The position numbers were made by a program, and so were the translations under genes. Below, in pieces: positions 28,553 to 38,506 of a stretch of DNA of 64,000 nucleotides. Origin of the DNA: Ezakiella coagulans (GTDB lineage: Bacteria; Bacillota; Clostridia; Tissierellales; Peptoniphilaceae); contig NZ_QEKV01000006.1 in the NCBI RefSeq assembly GCF_003096635.1, positions 1 through 64,000 on the forward strand, read 5' to 3'. Numbering within the stretch: position 1 is the first letter of the stretch; each line of letters opens with the position of its first letter. Under the pieces are notes generated by a model. That model worked only from the letters and a program-made list of their open reading frames with translations, did no database searches and was not told the origin of the DNA.

Positions 28553-29395
28553 ATGAAATTATCTGATTTGCTGGCATACGGACAAAAAAATTTAATCGGT
28601 GTGGACAATGGCGAAAATGAAGCCATGATGTTTATCGAAGATTTATTCGGCTTTAAAAAATCCGATATTTTTTTGATGTCGGAATATAATATCAATGACG
28701 ACGATGTAGCAAAATATAAAAAAGCTATTGAAACGAGGTTAAAAGGCGTTCCATACAACTATATTGTAGGGTTTAAAGAGTTTTACGACAGAAATTTTTT
28801 TGTCGATGAAAGAGTTTTAGTTCCAAGACAGGAAACCGAACTTATGATAGATTTCATTGAAAAATATTACGCCAAAAATCCACGACCAAAAAGGATTTTG
28901 GATTTATGCACGGGTAGCGGCGTCATTGCAATTACGCTTGAAAAAATTTTTGAAAGTGATACTTACGCATCCGATATCTCTTTAGAAGCACTTGAGGTTA
29001 CAAAGATAAACGCAAAAAACCTTAATTCAAATGTGCATTTTATACACAGTGATTTATTTGATAGTATCGAAGGTAAGTTCGATTTGATTACTATTAATCC
29101 ACCGTATGTGCCACGTGAAAGAAAACAATTTCTTTCGAAAGAGGTCAGAGATTTTGAACCGGACACAGCAATTTTTACAGACGATGACGGTTTATATATT
29201 ATAAAAAGATTTTTAGATGAGTTTATAAATTTTGTAGAATCTCGTTTTTTAGTTATAATAGAGATAGACGAAACTCACAAAGATAAAATTATTAATTACT
29301 TAAAAAATAGAAATTTAAATTACAGTTTTTTGAAAGATTTTCAAAGTATGGATAGATTTCTTGTTATTGAAGGGAGTGATAGAAATGATCGATAA
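28553..29395 (+). CDS. prmC: Release factor glutamine methyltransferase PrmC
   Basis: A 280-residue AdoMet-dependent enzyme that methylates the Gln of the GGQ motif in release factors. AdoMet motif I is [14 protein letters not shown], and the catalytic NPPY motif is present as [10 protein letters not shown]. The N-terminal helical domain contains [31 protein letters not shown] across two family blocks. Its substrate RF1 is encoded next and overlaps by 11 bases. The ribosome site is weak because the gene begins right after a terminator. Confidence 0.94.
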   Translation: MKLSDLLAYGQKNLIGVDNGENEAMMFIEDLFGFKKSDIFLMSEYNINDDDVAKYKKAIETRLKGVPYNYIVGFKEFYDRNFFVDERVLVPRQETELMIDFIEKYYAKNPRPKRILDLCTGSGVIAITLEKIFESDTYASDISLEALEVTKINAKNLNSNVHFIHSDLFDSIEGKFDLITINPPYVPRERKQFLSKEVRDFEPDTAIFTDDDGLYIIKRFLDEFINFVESRFLVIIEIDETHKDKIINYLKNRNLNYSFLKDFQSMDRFLVIEGSDRNDR

Positions 29396-30461
29396 TAAAC
29401 AACTTGAAAGCATTAAGAAAAAGTATAAAGAATTAAATGATCTCATTATGGATCCAAATCTTTTAAACGATATGGAAAAATATCAAGAAACGATGATTGA
29501 GCATGCAAATTTAAGTGAAATTTATAATAAGGTTGTTCAATATGAGTCTTTGCTCTCTGATTTTGAGGCGAACAAGGAGTTGTTACAAGACGATCTTGAC
29601 GATGAGCTTAAAGAGATGGCAAAAGAGGAACATAAAACTTTAGAAGAAGAGCTTGAAAAAACTGAGCTCGAAATAAAAACTCTTTTGATTCCAAAGGACC
29701 CTAACGATGATAGAAACGTTATCGTTGAATTAAGAGCGGGCACAGGTGGAGACGAAGCTGCACTTTTTGCCGGAGACTTATATAGAATGTACACAAGATA
29801 TGCCGAAAGACAAAGATGGTCGATTGACATTATGAGTACAAATGAAATCGGTATCGGTGGATACAAAGAAGCGATTTTCATGATTAACGGTAAAGGTGCT
29901 TATTCAAGACTTAAATATGAATCGGGCGTTCACAGAGTTCAACGTGTTCCGGAAACTGAATCTGGCGGAAGAATTCACACTTCAGCTGCAACTGTTTCAG
30001 TTATGCCGGAAGCAAAAGACGTCGAAGTAAATATCGAAGAAAAAGATTTAAAAATTGACGTTTATCGCTCGAGTGGACACGGTGGACAATCCGTAAACAC
30101 AACCGACTCCGCTGTTAGAGTTACACATATTCCGACAGGACTTGTCGTCGCATGTCAAGACGAAAAGAGCCAACTTAAAAATAAAGACAAGGCTATTAAA
30201 GTTTTGAAGACAAGGCTCTATGAAATGATGTTAAGAGAACAACAAGAAAAGCTTGCTGCTGAAAAAAGAAGTCAAGTCGGAAGCGGTGACCGTTCTGAAA
30301 GAATTAGAACATACAATTTCCCACAAGGAAGAGTTACCGACCACAGAATCAACAAGACGATTTACAAGTTGCAAGAATTTCTCGACGGCGATTTGGACGA
30401 AATGATCGACGCACTAAACACCGCCGCACAAGTTGAGCAAATGACAGCAACTGAAGAATAA
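29385..30461 (+). CDS. prfA: Peptide chain release factor 1
   Basis: 358 residues from the ATG at 29385, supported by GGGAG; the longer frame from 29361 is rejected. It reads UAA and UAG. The catalytic GGQ lies in [17 protein letters not shown]. The stop-codon-recognition PxT region lies in the preceding domain, and [20 protein letters not shown] is the usual mid-protein block. Shares one base with the next gene. Confidence 0.96.
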   Translation: MIDNKQLESIKKKYKELNDLIMDPNLLNDMEKYQETMIEHANLSEIYNKVVQYESLLSDFEANKELLQDDLDDELKEMAKEEHKTLEEELEKTELEIKTLLIPKDPNDDRNVIVELRAGTGGDEAALFAGDLYRMYTRYAERQRWSIDIMSTNEIGIGGYKEAIFMINGKGAYSRLKYESGVHRVQRVPETESGGRIHTSAATVSVMPEAKDVEVNIEEKDLKIDVYRSSGHGGQSVNTTDSAVRVTHIPTGLVVACQDEKSQLKNKDKAIKVLKTRLYEMMLREQQEKLAAEKRSQVGSGDRSERIRTYNFPQGRVTDHRINKTIYKLQEFLDGDLDEMIDALNTAAQVEQMTATEE

Positions 30462-31672
30462 TGAAAGTTGCAATTGTTGGAGGAGGAGTAAGTGGCATTA
30501 CTCTTTCTATTTTGCTTGCCGATTTTTTTGATGTAACAGTGTTTGAAAAAAATAACCGCATATTAAAAAAGCTTTTGGTTACCGGAAACGGCAGGTGCAA
30601 TTTTTCAAATGAGATTATGACTCGTGAAAACTTTCATGGAAATGAGAAATTTTTGGACGAGTTTATAAAGTCCGCAGATTTAAGAGCGGGAGAGAATTTT
30701 TTAAATTCTATCGGAATTGTGTCCACAACAGACGAGAGGGGAAGAAAATACCCTATGAGTCTTCAAGCAAACAGTGTTGTGGATGCGTATCTTTCGGCAG
30801 TTTCCGAGAAAAATATTTCTATTAGATTGGACACAGCAGTCGAGGATATTGCGGTAAAAAATAATAAATTTATTATAAATTACGACTATGCATCTCCGTT
30901 TGACATTTGTATTTTGGCGCCCGGCTCTATGAGTTATCCGCAATTTGGAACCGACGGCACAAGCTACAAGCTTGCAACCAATTTAAACCACAGGAAAACA
31001 AGGATTGTTCCGGGCATCACGAGTTTGATTTCGAACATTCCTTTTTTAAAAGAGTTAAAGGGCGTTAAAATTGACGGCGAGTTGTCGTTTAATTTTGACG
31101 GCAAAATATATTCATACACGGGTGATATTCTTTTTACGGAAAATGGAATCAGCGGAAATACTGTTTTTGAATCGTCATCAATCATTTTAGATAAAAAGAT
31201 AAATTCCGTTGTGCTCGATTTTATTCCAAACATTTCCGAAGACGATTTGATGGATATGTTAAATGAACGTAAGACCAATTTTCCAAAGAGAAAAGTCTCA
31301 TGGATTTTAAACGGAATAATTCACAAGAAGCTTGCAAATGTTATTTTAAAGATTTTAAATCTCTACATAAATAAAGATTTAAATGAACTCACCGAATCTG
31401 ATTTTAAAAACATTTCGAAACTCATAAAGAATTTCAATGTAAATGTTTTGTCGGGTGGTTCGTGGAAACAAAGTCAAGTGACCGTCGGAGGAATCGATTC
31501 TTCGGATTTGGATATAAATTTTCAATCAAAATTTATAAAAAATCTATTTATGGTCGGTGAATATTTGGACATATATGGCGATTGCGGCGGCTACAATATC
31601 ACATTTGCACTTATTTCTGCAATAAGAGTGTGCGAATTTTTAAGGAGAAAATATGCAGGTACTATATCATAA
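30461..31672 (+). CDS. FAD-dependent oxidoreductase of the HI0933 family
   Basis: 403 residues. The dinucleotide-binding start VAIVGGGVSGITLSILLADF is followed by the family hallmark LLVTGNGRCNFSNE. FDICILAPGSMSYPQFGTDG and the C-terminal VGEYLDIYGDCGGYNITFALIS complete the flavin site. HI0933-family members are widespread flavoproteins of uncertain substrate. Translationally coupled to prfA by a one-base overlap, probably without functional link. Confidence 0.88.
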   Translation: MKVAIVGGGVSGITLSILLADFFDVTVFEKNNRILKKLLVTGNGRCNFSNEIMTRENFHGNEKFLDEFIKSADLRAGENFLNSIGIVSTTDERGRKYPMSLQANSVVDAYLSAVSEKNISIRLDTAVEDIAVKNNKFIINYDYASPFDICILAPGSMSYPQFGTDGTSYKLATNLNHRKTRIVPGITSLISNIPFLKELKGVKIDGELSFNFDGKIYSYTGDILFTENGISGNTVFESSSIILDKKINSVVLDFIPNISEDDLMDMLNERKTNFPKRKVSWILNGIIHKKLANVILKILNLYINKDLNELTESDFKNISKLIKNFNVNVLSGGSWKQSQVTVGGIDSSDLDINFQSKFIKNLFMVGEYLDIYGDCGGYNITFALISAIRVCEFLRRKYAGTIS

Positions 31673-32948
31673 ATTAAACGAACTTTATAAAGACGGAAAG
31701 TTTATAAATGTGGCAGTAGTAGGTGCCGGTTTTATGGGCTCTTCGCTTATAAGTCAGCTGAATTTAATAAACGGATTTAAGTGCAATATCTGCTATTCTA
31801 GAAATAACGAAAAAACCAAAGATGTCTATCTTAAAATGGGCGTTTCGGACTCAAATATAAAATATATTGATTCGCCTACGGAATACGACAATAGCTCCGA
31901 TAATTTCTATATAATGAACGATCTTTACAATTTTTTCGGGTTAGAAGATATAGATGTTTTTGTCGATGCGACCGGCGACCCGTACGAAGGCGCTAAAATC
32001 GCTTTTGAGGCAATTAAGCACGGGAAGCATATAGTTAGTCTAAATGTGGAATGCGACGTCGTGGTCGGCTCGTTACTCGCCGAAAAAGCAAGAGAGAAAA
32101 ACGTCACCTACACCGGAATTGCAGGTGACGAACCCGGAACTGTAAAAGAGCTCTATGACTTTGCAAAACTTTTGGGTTTTGAAGTGCTTGCAATCGGAAA
32201 AGGTAAAAATAACCCGCTTGATTATGAAGCAAACTATGAAACAGTTGAGAAGGAAGCAAACAAAAAAGGAATAAGGCCTTATATGCTTGCATCATTTGTC
32301 GACGGATCAAAGACAATGGAAGAACTCACTCTCATGTGCAACGCCACAGGTTTTAAACCGGATGTGCCGGGTTGCCACGGAATTGTTTCCGATATAAAAA
32401 ATCTCGACAAAAATTTAAAACTGAAATCCGAAGGCGGCGTCCTTGATTCATATAATGTTTGTGAATATGTCATGGGAATTGCGCCGGGTGTTTTTGTGCT
32501 TGTTAAAGCGCCGAACGATTTTATAGACCACGAAATGCGATTTTTAAAAGTGGGTGACGGTCCGAATTATGTATTATATAGACCGTTTCATTTGACAAGT
32601 ATCGAAGTGCCGGTTACAATTCTTCAAGCTTATTTCTTTAATCTTCCGACAATTTGTCCGATTTCTTTAAAACCTGTTGCAGACACTGTTGCAATCGCAA
32701 AAAGGGATTTGAAACCTGGCGATTTATTGGACGGTCCGGGGGGCAAGACAATTTATGGAAAAATCATGACTTATTCTTCATCAAGAGAGATGAATTATAT
32801 GCCATACGGATTGGCATCTGAAAATGTTAAAGTTGTTCGCGAAATAAAAAAAGGTGAACCGATAAAATACGACGATGTAGAAATAGAAAATTCAAAATTA
32901 TTCGAGCTCAGAAAAGAGCTTGAGTTGTTGACAAAAAGTTTAAAATAG
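31653..32948 (+). CDS. Predicted homoserine dehydrogenase-like oxidoreductase with SAF domain (COG4091 type)
   Basis: 431 residues. The N-terminal Rossmann fold starts at INVAVVGAGFMGSSL. Homoserine-dehydrogenase-like blocks follow (DVFVDATGDPYEGAKIAFEAI, TYTGIAGDEPGTVKELYDFA). The C-terminal SAF domain (about 340-415) has AKRDLKPGDLL and VVREIKKGEPIKYDDV. Proteins of this architecture are annotated as homoserine dehydrogenase-like, but the true substrate is not settled; related enzymes act on branched sugar acids. Overlaps the upstream gene by 20 bases, with AAGGAG inside that gene. Its last codons contain the promoter for the ileS T-box. Confidence 0.85.
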   Translation: MQVLYHKLNELYKDGKFINVAVVGAGFMGSSLISQLNLINGFKCNICYSRNNEKTKDVYLKMGVSDSNIKYIDSPTEYDNSSDNFYIMNDLYNFFGLEDIDVFVDATGDPYEGAKIAFEAIKHGKHIVSLNVECDVVVGSLLAEKAREKNVTYTGIAGDEPGTVKELYDFAKLLGFEVLAIGKGKNNPLDYEANYETVEKEANKKGIRPYMLASFVDGSKTMEELTLMCNATGFKPDVPGCHGIVSDIKNLDKNLKLKSEGGVLDSYNVCEYVMGIAPGVFVLVKAPNDFIDHEMRFLKVGDGPNYVLYRPFHLTSIEVPVTILQAYFFNLPTICPISLKPVADTVAIAKRDLKPGDLLDGPGGKTIYGKIMTYSSSREMNYMPYGLASENVKVVREIKKGEPIKYDDVEIENSKLFELRKELELLTKSLK

Positions 32949-32956
32949 TATAAAAT
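32928..32956 (+). promoter_or_regulatory. Promoter of the T-box/ileS transcript
   Basis: A consensus TTGACA (32928-32933) and TAAAAT (32951-32956) with 17 bases between. The -35 box lies in the last codons of the preceding gene. Start expected near 32963. Confidence 0.7.
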
Positions 32957-32962
32957 AAAGAA

Positions 32963-33170
32963 AGAAGACCGCGACAGATAATGAATTTTTTAGCGAGCAA
33001 CGTACGGTGAGAGGTTGCAAAATTCAATTTGTCGGTATCAGCTTCGTTTTTCCCGAAAAGGGCGTCAGTTAAGCGTTAATTACTTAAAGTGGCAATCGCA
33101 AGCGAAGGTGGTACCGCGGATATGTAAATTCGTCCCTCGATTATTTTTATAATAATTGAGGGATTTTTTG
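32963..33170 (+). promoter_or_regulatory. T-box riboswitch controlling ileS
   Basis: The invariant T-box sequence AAGGTGGTACCGCGG is at 33105-33119. It is followed by an intrinsic terminator at 33133-33169. Upstream, 32965-33050 can fold as Stem I, with an ATC isoleucine codon at 33037-33039 in the position expected for the specifier. Uncharged tRNA-Ile should pair with the specifier and T-box and favour the antiterminator, raising ileS expression when isoleucine is short. Confidence 0.93.
33133..33169 (+). terminator. T-box terminator hairpin
   Basis: TCCCTC and ATTATT (33133-33145) pair with AATAAT and GAGGGA (33151-33163), then six T residues. The 5' side is the part that alternatively pairs in the antiterminator. 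Confidence 0.9.
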
Positions 33171-33183
33171 TTAGGAGGTAAAA

Positions 33184-36100
33184 ATGACCAAATTTGGACC
33201 ATTAGATAATTCATCGGTCAATGAGCGAGAACTCAAAATAATAGATTATTGGAATAAAATTGATTTATTGCATGAGTCTGAAAAGATAAGAGAAGGTAAT
33301 GAAAAGTTTGTGTTTTTTGAAGGCCCGCCGACTGCAAACGGCAAGCCGGGCATTCACCATGTTGTAAGTAGAACATTGAAAGATTTGACATGCAGATACA
33401 ACATTATGAAAGGAAAGCACGTTCAAAGGAAAGCAGGTTGGGACACACACGGACTTCCTGTTGAAATTGAAGTCGAAAAAAAATTGGGACTTCACAACAA
33501 GAAGGACATTGAAGCATACGGCGTTAAAAAGTTTAACGAAGAATGTAGAGATTCCGTTTTCCAATATGAATCACTTTGGAGAAAGATGACGGAAAGAATG
33601 GGTTATGAAATTGACCTCGACAATCCGTATGTAACTTTCCACAATGATTATGTTGAATCTGTATGGAATATTTTGAATAAAATGTTTAAAGATGGACTTT
33701 TGTATGAAGGACACAAAATTCTTCCATATTGCCCAAGATGTGGAACGGGACTTGCATCGCATGAAGTTGCACAAGGCTATGAAAACATAAAAACAGTAAC
33801 TTGCTATGTTAAATTCAAAAGAGCAGACAAGGACAATGAATATTTCATTGCATGGACCACAACTCCTTGGACACTTCCTTCAAACGTTGCACTCGCTGTT
33901 CATCCGGAAGTTTCGTATGTTAAACTTCATTTGAACGAAACAGGCGAAGATTGGTGGATGGCAGAATCTCTTGTATCTTCAGTTATGAAAGATGTTACAG
34001 ATGATTATAAAATCGTTGAAACCGTCAACGGCACAAGCCTTGAAAAAATCGAATATGAACAATTGATTCCGATGATAAAGCCGGACAAAAAAGCTTTCTA
34101 TGTAGTTCTTGCCGATTATGTTACAACTACCGATGGTACCGGTATTGTTCATATCGCTCCTGCATTCGGTGAAGACGACTATCAAGTTGGAAAAAAATAT
34201 GATCTACCTGTTTTAAATCCTGTAAATGACGAAGGAAAATATAGCACAGGATTCTGGGACGGAATGTTTGTTTTTGATGCAGATCCAAAGGTTCTTGACT
34301 ATTTGAAAGAAGAACATAAAATTGTTAAAAAGCAAAAGGTTGAGCATAATTATCCGCACTGCTGGAGATGCCACACACCTTTAATTTACTATGCAAAGCC
34401 GTCATGGTATATAAATGTAACTTCGTTTAAAGACAAGCTTATCGAAAATAACAACGGCGTAAAATGGTTCCCTGATTTTGTTGGACAAAAACGTTTTGGA
34501 AACTGGCTTGAAAATTTAAACGACTGGGCACTATCCAGAAACAGATATTGGGGCACTCCGCTTCCAATTTGGAAATGTGAAGAATGCGGCGAAATCACAA
34601 GTGTCGGCAGTAGAAAAGAACTCGTCGAAAGGTCCATTGAGGATATCGACGAAAGTATCGACCTTCACAGACCATATGTTGACGACTGTCACATAAAATG
34701 TGAAAAATGCGGCGGCAAAATGACACGATATAAAGACGTTATTGACGTTTGGTTTGACTCGGGTGCAATGCCGTTTGCACAACTTCACTATCCGTTTGAA
34801 CATAAAGACGATTTGGATGAATATTTCCCGGCAGATTTTATTTGCGAAGGAATTGACCAAACTAGAGGATGGTTCTACAGTCTCCTTGCAATTTCAACAT
34901 ATATGACCGGAAAAGCACCTTATAAGAATGTTCTTGTTAACGATTTGGTGCTTGATAAAAACGGCAAAAAGATGAGTAAGTCAAAGGGAAATACTGTTGA
35001 CCCATTTGAAATCTTTGAAAAATACGGCGCTGACGTTGCAAGATTCTATGTTATCTATGTAAGTGTACCTTGGCTTCCTACAAAATTTGACGAAGACGGA
35101 CTAAAAGAAGTTGAATCAAAATATATCAGAACTCTAAGAAATATTTATACATTCTTCTCACTTTATGTTGAAAGTGAAAAGAAAAATCCGGAAGAAATTA
35201 ATATTCCGATTGAAAAACGCGACGAACTCGACAAGTGGATCATCTCAAGATACAACAGTTTGATTAAACTTGTAGAAGAAAATATAAAAGAATTCGAGCT
35301 CACAAAGATTTCAAAAGCAATCATCGACTTTATAGTTGAAGATCTTTCGAACTGGTATATCAGACGCAGCAGAAGAAGATTCTGGGGTGAAGAAGGGGAT
35401 TCAAAGGACTCAGCTTTCAGAACCACATACGAAATTTTACTTGGTCTTACAAAGCTCGTTGCCCCTATAACTCCATTTATTGCAGAAGAACTTTTCCAAA
35501 AATTGACCGACAAAAAGAGCGTACACTTGGAAGATTATCCGGAATACGACGAAAAGCTTATCGACAAGGAACTAGAAGAAAAAATTGACTTGGTAAGAAA
35601 CATCGTTTCACTCGGAAGATCTGCGAGAGAAAAGGTTAACATCAAAGTTAGACAACCGCTTGAATCGATAGTCGTCGATAATAAATATAAGTCAATAATT
35701 GCGGATTTGGATTCACTGATTAAAGAAGAACTTAACATTAAAGAAATCGACTATGAATCCGATGTAAGCGAATTTATGATTTTTGACTTGAAGCCGAACT
35801 TTAAAGTTGCCGGCCCTTTAATGAGTAAAGACATCTCAAAGTTTGCCAAATATTTGAAAGAAGTCAATAAACACGACTTTGTTAAAGAAATCGAATCAAA
35901 TTCCATGGACATTTCACTTGATGGGACAGATTATAAAATTGACAAAGAATTCGTCGAAATCAAAGTTGATGCAAAAGAAGGGTATGACGTTCAACTTGAA
36001 AACGATTTATATGTACTTTTAAATACGCATCTCACAAAAGAACTTCTTGATGAAGGATATATGCGTGAATTCGTTTCAAAGATTCAACAAGAAAGAAAGA

Positions 36101-36303
36101 ATTTGGACTTGGATGTTTCCGACAGAATTGAGATTAAGGTAGAAGCTGACGATGAAGTCAAATATGCACTTGAAAAATATATTGACACAATCAAATATGA
36201 AACGCTTGCAATAGATGTTTTATTTGAAAATTTGAATGGGGTAGAATCAACAAAACTTAATGACAAAGAAATTAAGTTTGAAATAAAAAAAGGAGATAAG
36301 TAA
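33184..36303 (+). CDS. ileS: Isoleucyl-tRNA synthetase, IleS2 type with swapped GXHH signature
   Basis: 1039 residues, longer than the usual bacterial IleS1 (about 930). The start has TAGGAGG upstream. The class I signature reads GPPTANGKPGIHH: Gly56-Ile57-His58-His59 stands where HIGH is usual. KMSKS is intact (KKMSKSKGNTVDPFEIFEKYGADVARF is the surrounding region, in two blocks). Editing-domain motifs (AWTTTPWTLPSN, GTGIVHIAPAFGEDD) are present. Length, GWDTHGLPVEIEVEKKLG and the signature place it with the eukaryote-like IleS2 group, which resists mupirocin; the GXHH exchange is reported to give hyper-resistance. Controlled by the upstream T-box. Confidence 0.95.
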   Translation: MTKFGPLDNSSVNERELKIIDYWNKIDLLHESEKIREGNEKFVFFEGPPTANGKPGIHHVVSRTLKDLTCRYNIMKGKHVQRKAGWDTHGLPVEIEVEKKLGLHNKKDIEAYGVKKFNEECRDSVFQYESLWRKMTERMGYEIDLDNPYVTFHNDYVESVWNILNKMFKDGLLYEGHKILPYCPRCGTGLASHEVAQGYENIKTVTCYVKFKRADKDNEYFIAWTTTPWTLPSNVALAVHPEVSYVKLHLNETGEDWWMAESLVSSVMKDVTDDYKIVETVNGTSLEKIEYEQLIPMIKPDKKAFYVVLADYVTTTDGTGIVHIAPAFGEDDYQVGKKYDLPVLNPVNDEGKYSTGFWDGMFVFDADPKVLDYLKEEHKIVKKQKVEHNYPHCWRCHTPLIYYAKPSWYINVTSFKDKLIENNNGVKWFPDFVGQKRFGNWLENLNDWALSRNRYWGTPLPIWKCEECGEITSVGSRKELVERSIEDIDESIDLHRPYVDDCHIKCEKCGGKMTRYKDVIDVWFDSGAMPFAQLHYPFEHKDDLDEYFPADFICEGIDQTRGWFYSLLAISTYMTGKAPYKNVLVNDLVLDKNGKKMSKSKGNTVDPFEIFEKYGADVARFYVIYVSVPWLPTKFDEDGLKEVESKYIRTLRNIYTFFSLYVESEKKNPEEINIPIEKRDELDKWIISRYNSLIKLVEENIKEFELTKISKAIIDFIVEDLSNWYIRRSRRRFWGEEGDSKDSAFRTTYEILLGLTKLVAPITPFIAEELFQKLTDKKSVHLEDYPEYDEKLIDKELEEKIDLVRNIVSLGRSAREKVNIKVRQPLESIVVDNKYKSIIADLDSLIKEELNIKEIDYESDVSEFMIFDLKPNFKVAGPLMSKDISKFAKYLKEVNKHDFVKEIESNSMDISLDGTDYKIDKEFVEIKVDAKEGYDVQLENDLYVLLNTHLTKELLDEGYMREFVSKIQQERKNLDLDVSDRIEIKVEADDEVKYALEKYIDTIKYETLAIDVLFENLNGVESTKLNDKEIKFEIKKGDK

Positions 36304-37067
36304 TGACAGAAAAACAAGAAACAAAAGATATTGTAATAGCAAAAGTTGGAGACAAAGAAATCAAAAATAGCGATTTTGCGTTATTTTTACAATCAATTGA
36401 TCAAGGTGTTGTAAGGCATTTTATGAACCAACCTGATGGATTTAAGACAATTCTCGATGAACTTGTAAATCAAGAATTAATGCTTATTCTTGCAAAAGAA
36501 AAGAATTATGAAAATGATGATGATTTCACAAAAACTCTTGAAATGACAAAGAATAACTTGTTAAAGAGTTATGCTTATCAAAAGGTTATAAACGAAGCTG
36601 CTGAACCTTCCAATGAAGAAATTGAGAAGTTCTTAAGTGAACATAAGAGTGATTTTGACAGACCTTTTGTAAATGCTTCACATATTTTGGTTAAAACTGA
36701 AGAAGAAGCTAATGAAGCAATCAAAAAGCTTGAAGAAAAATCATTTGAAGAAGTTGCAAAGGAAATGTCAACATGTCCTTCAAAGGACAATGGCGGAAAC
36801 TTAGGCGATTTCACAAAGGGTCAAATGGTAAAGGAATTTGAAGACGCTGTGTTTAATATGAAAGAAGGCGAAATTTCAAAACCTGTAAAGACTCAATTCG
36901 GCTATCATGTCATTAAGCTTAACAAAATCAATTCAGTTCAAAAGCCTGACGATGACACTGTAAGAGAAGAAGCAAAGAAAGAGCTCATGAGACAAAAACA
37001 ACTTGAACACTACAAAGAAGTTGTCGAAGAGTTAAAGAAGAATACAAAGGTTGAAATTTTAGTCTAA
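36303..37067 (+). CDS. Parvulin-type peptidyl-prolyl isomerase without signal peptide
   Basis: 254 residues. A SurA-N-like helical region (about 10-110) precedes a PpiC/parvulin domain recognised by NASHILVKTEEEANEAI, FEEVAKEMSTCPS, GGNLGDFTKGQMV and FGYHVIKLNKI. PrsA foldases of Gram-positives are lipoproteins, but this protein starts MTEKQETKDIVIAKVG with no signal peptide or lipobox, so it should act in the cytoplasm, perhaps as a chaperone. Overlaps ileS by one base. Confidence 0.9.
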   Translation: MTEKQETKDIVIAKVGDKEIKNSDFALFLQSIDQGVVRHFMNQPDGFKTILDELVNQELMLILAKEKNYENDDDFTKTLEMTKNNLLKSYAYQKVINEAAEPSNEEIEKFLSEHKSDFDRPFVNASHILVKTEEEANEAIKKLEEKSFEEVAKEMSTCPSKDNGGNLGDFTKGQMVKEFEDAVFNMKEGEISKPVKTQFGYHVIKLNKINSVQKPDDDTVREEAKKELMRQKQLEHYKEVVEELKKNTKVEILV

Positions 37068-37068
37068 A

Positions 37069-38403
37069 ATGCAACTCGATATTTTTGAATTTGTCGAAAG
37101 TACGGCAAATTTGCTAAGTGAAAAGTCAGCTGAACTTAAAAAAATTGAAGAGGAACTTGATACCTTTTTTTCAAAAACTTTCTTTACAAAAGACCACTTT
37201 ATTGACGTTAAAACACGTGTAAAAGCTGAAGACAGTCTCAAAGAAAAGATTTTACGAAACAACTTGTATCTAAGCTATGGTAATCCGGAGATGCTTTTAA
37301 GACATCTCTCGGATATCATAGGCGTTCGAATTGAATGTAGATTTATTGACGACGAAAGGAAAATATTCAACGAAATCGCAAACCTTTTTAGAGTAAAATC
37401 AGAAAACGGTTACTATCATTCTTTTTTGAATGATCATATTTTCCTTGATATGGATGAAAAACAACCGACTCTCCAGAAGAACGGATTTGGAATTTATAAA
37501 ATTGACGGAAAATATATTAACGGCAATATAAATTATTGTTTCGAACTTCAAATAAAGAGTCTTGTAAATGTTTTTTGGGGAGACATTGACCATAAAATTC
37601 TTTATAAAAACTTCAACTATAGTTTAACAGAACGTTTTATTGTTGACGTTATGGGCTCTATCAAAGAAAATCTTGAAATGATTGATAGAGAGCTGATGCT
37701 CTTGTACAATCATATAAATGACAATGCAAACAATTCCCAAGATGCTATAAAAAGCGAAGTGAAAGTTATACTCTCCAAGAATCTACACGATATATATTAT
37801 AAAAAGCTTCGTCACGATCTCGGTTTTACAGTAGACTTCAGAAGCTCCTGTGATTCGATTATTGATTATCTCTTTATGAAAACCGAAGGTGTAGAAGAAG
37901 TTTACATGTCGGAATTCTTACGCCTTTTAAAGAGAATGAAATTTCTTGAAAGCCAAACTATAGATTTTCAAAAACATGTAAAATTCCCAGAAAAAGTCTT
38001 GTACACAGATCCATTTACAAGAAAAATAGGTGAACGATTAAAAGAAATAATCCGAAAGGATTTTAATTGGAGTCTGTTCTTTAGAATTCTTTTTGACATC
38101 GAAGAAGGGGATTCATCTGAAATTATCAGCGAATTATTGACATTTATAAGAAATAAATACTATGAAGTCATTCTTGTTGCACTTGCAAATCAAGAAATTG
38201 GAGAAAAAATAAAATCAGATATAATAAATTTCATAATGGATTATATTTCGAATGATTTTGTTGAAAACAGCTCAATTAACTTTGTTTCAGAGCAAAATAT
38301 CTCAGATGTGCATAACAAAATTATAAAAGCAATGGGCGAAGTTATCGACTTATGGGATTTAGAAGAAATAAAAAAATCACTGATTGAAAATTTCAATGCA
38401 TAA
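37069..38403 (+). CDS. Divergent RelA/SpoT-domain protein
   Basis: 444 residues. The first half resembles the (p)ppGpp synthetase fold: VKTRVKAEDSLKEKI (RxKxxxSxxxK, ATP side), LLRHLSDIIGVRIECRFIDDE and CFELQIKSLVNVFWGDIDHKILYKN (E-x-Q-I-K). The G-loop motif that binds GTP (GYxSxH in active enzymes) is replaced by NGFGIYKIDGK, with the His missing. The C-terminal 200 residues are helical and match nothing I recognise. It is either a specialised alarmone or nucleotide pyrophosphokinase or an inactive regulator. A full Rel is encoded at 23183. It lies one base after the isomerase gene, in the ileS unit. Confidence 0.75.
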   Translation: MQLDIFEFVESTANLLSEKSAELKKIEEELDTFFSKTFFTKDHFIDVKTRVKAEDSLKEKILRNNLYLSYGNPEMLLRHLSDIIGVRIECRFIDDERKIFNEIANLFRVKSENGYYHSFLNDHIFLDMDEKQPTLQKNGFGIYKIDGKYINGNINYCFELQIKSLVNVFWGDIDHKILYKNFNYSLTERFIVDVMGSIKENLEMIDRELMLLYNHINDNANNSQDAIKSEVKVILSKNLHDIYYKKLRHDLGFTVDFRSSCDSIIDYLFMKTEGVEEVYMSEFLRLLKRMKFLESQTIDFQKHVKFPEKVLYTDPFTRKIGERLKEIIRKDFNWSLFFRILFDIEEGDSSEIISELLTFIRNKYYEVILVALANQEIGEKIKSDIINFIMDYISNDFVENSSINFVSEQNISDVHNKIIKAMGEVIDLWDLEEIKKSLIENFNA

Positions 38404-38459
38404 TAGCGACATTTAAAATATATAAATCTAAATTTAACAATCAATTATATCAAGTTTGT

Positions 38460-38488
38460 TTGAATAAAATTAACTTGAATGATATAAT
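38460..38488 (+). promoter_or_regulatory. Promoter upstream of the DUF1292 gene
   Basis: TTGAAT (38460-38465) and TATAAT (38483-38488) with a 17-base spacer. The start would be near 38495, giving a 130-base leader that contains the inverted repeat. Confidence 0.55.
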
Positions 38489-38506
38489 CAAATAGGATAT
38501 GTATTT

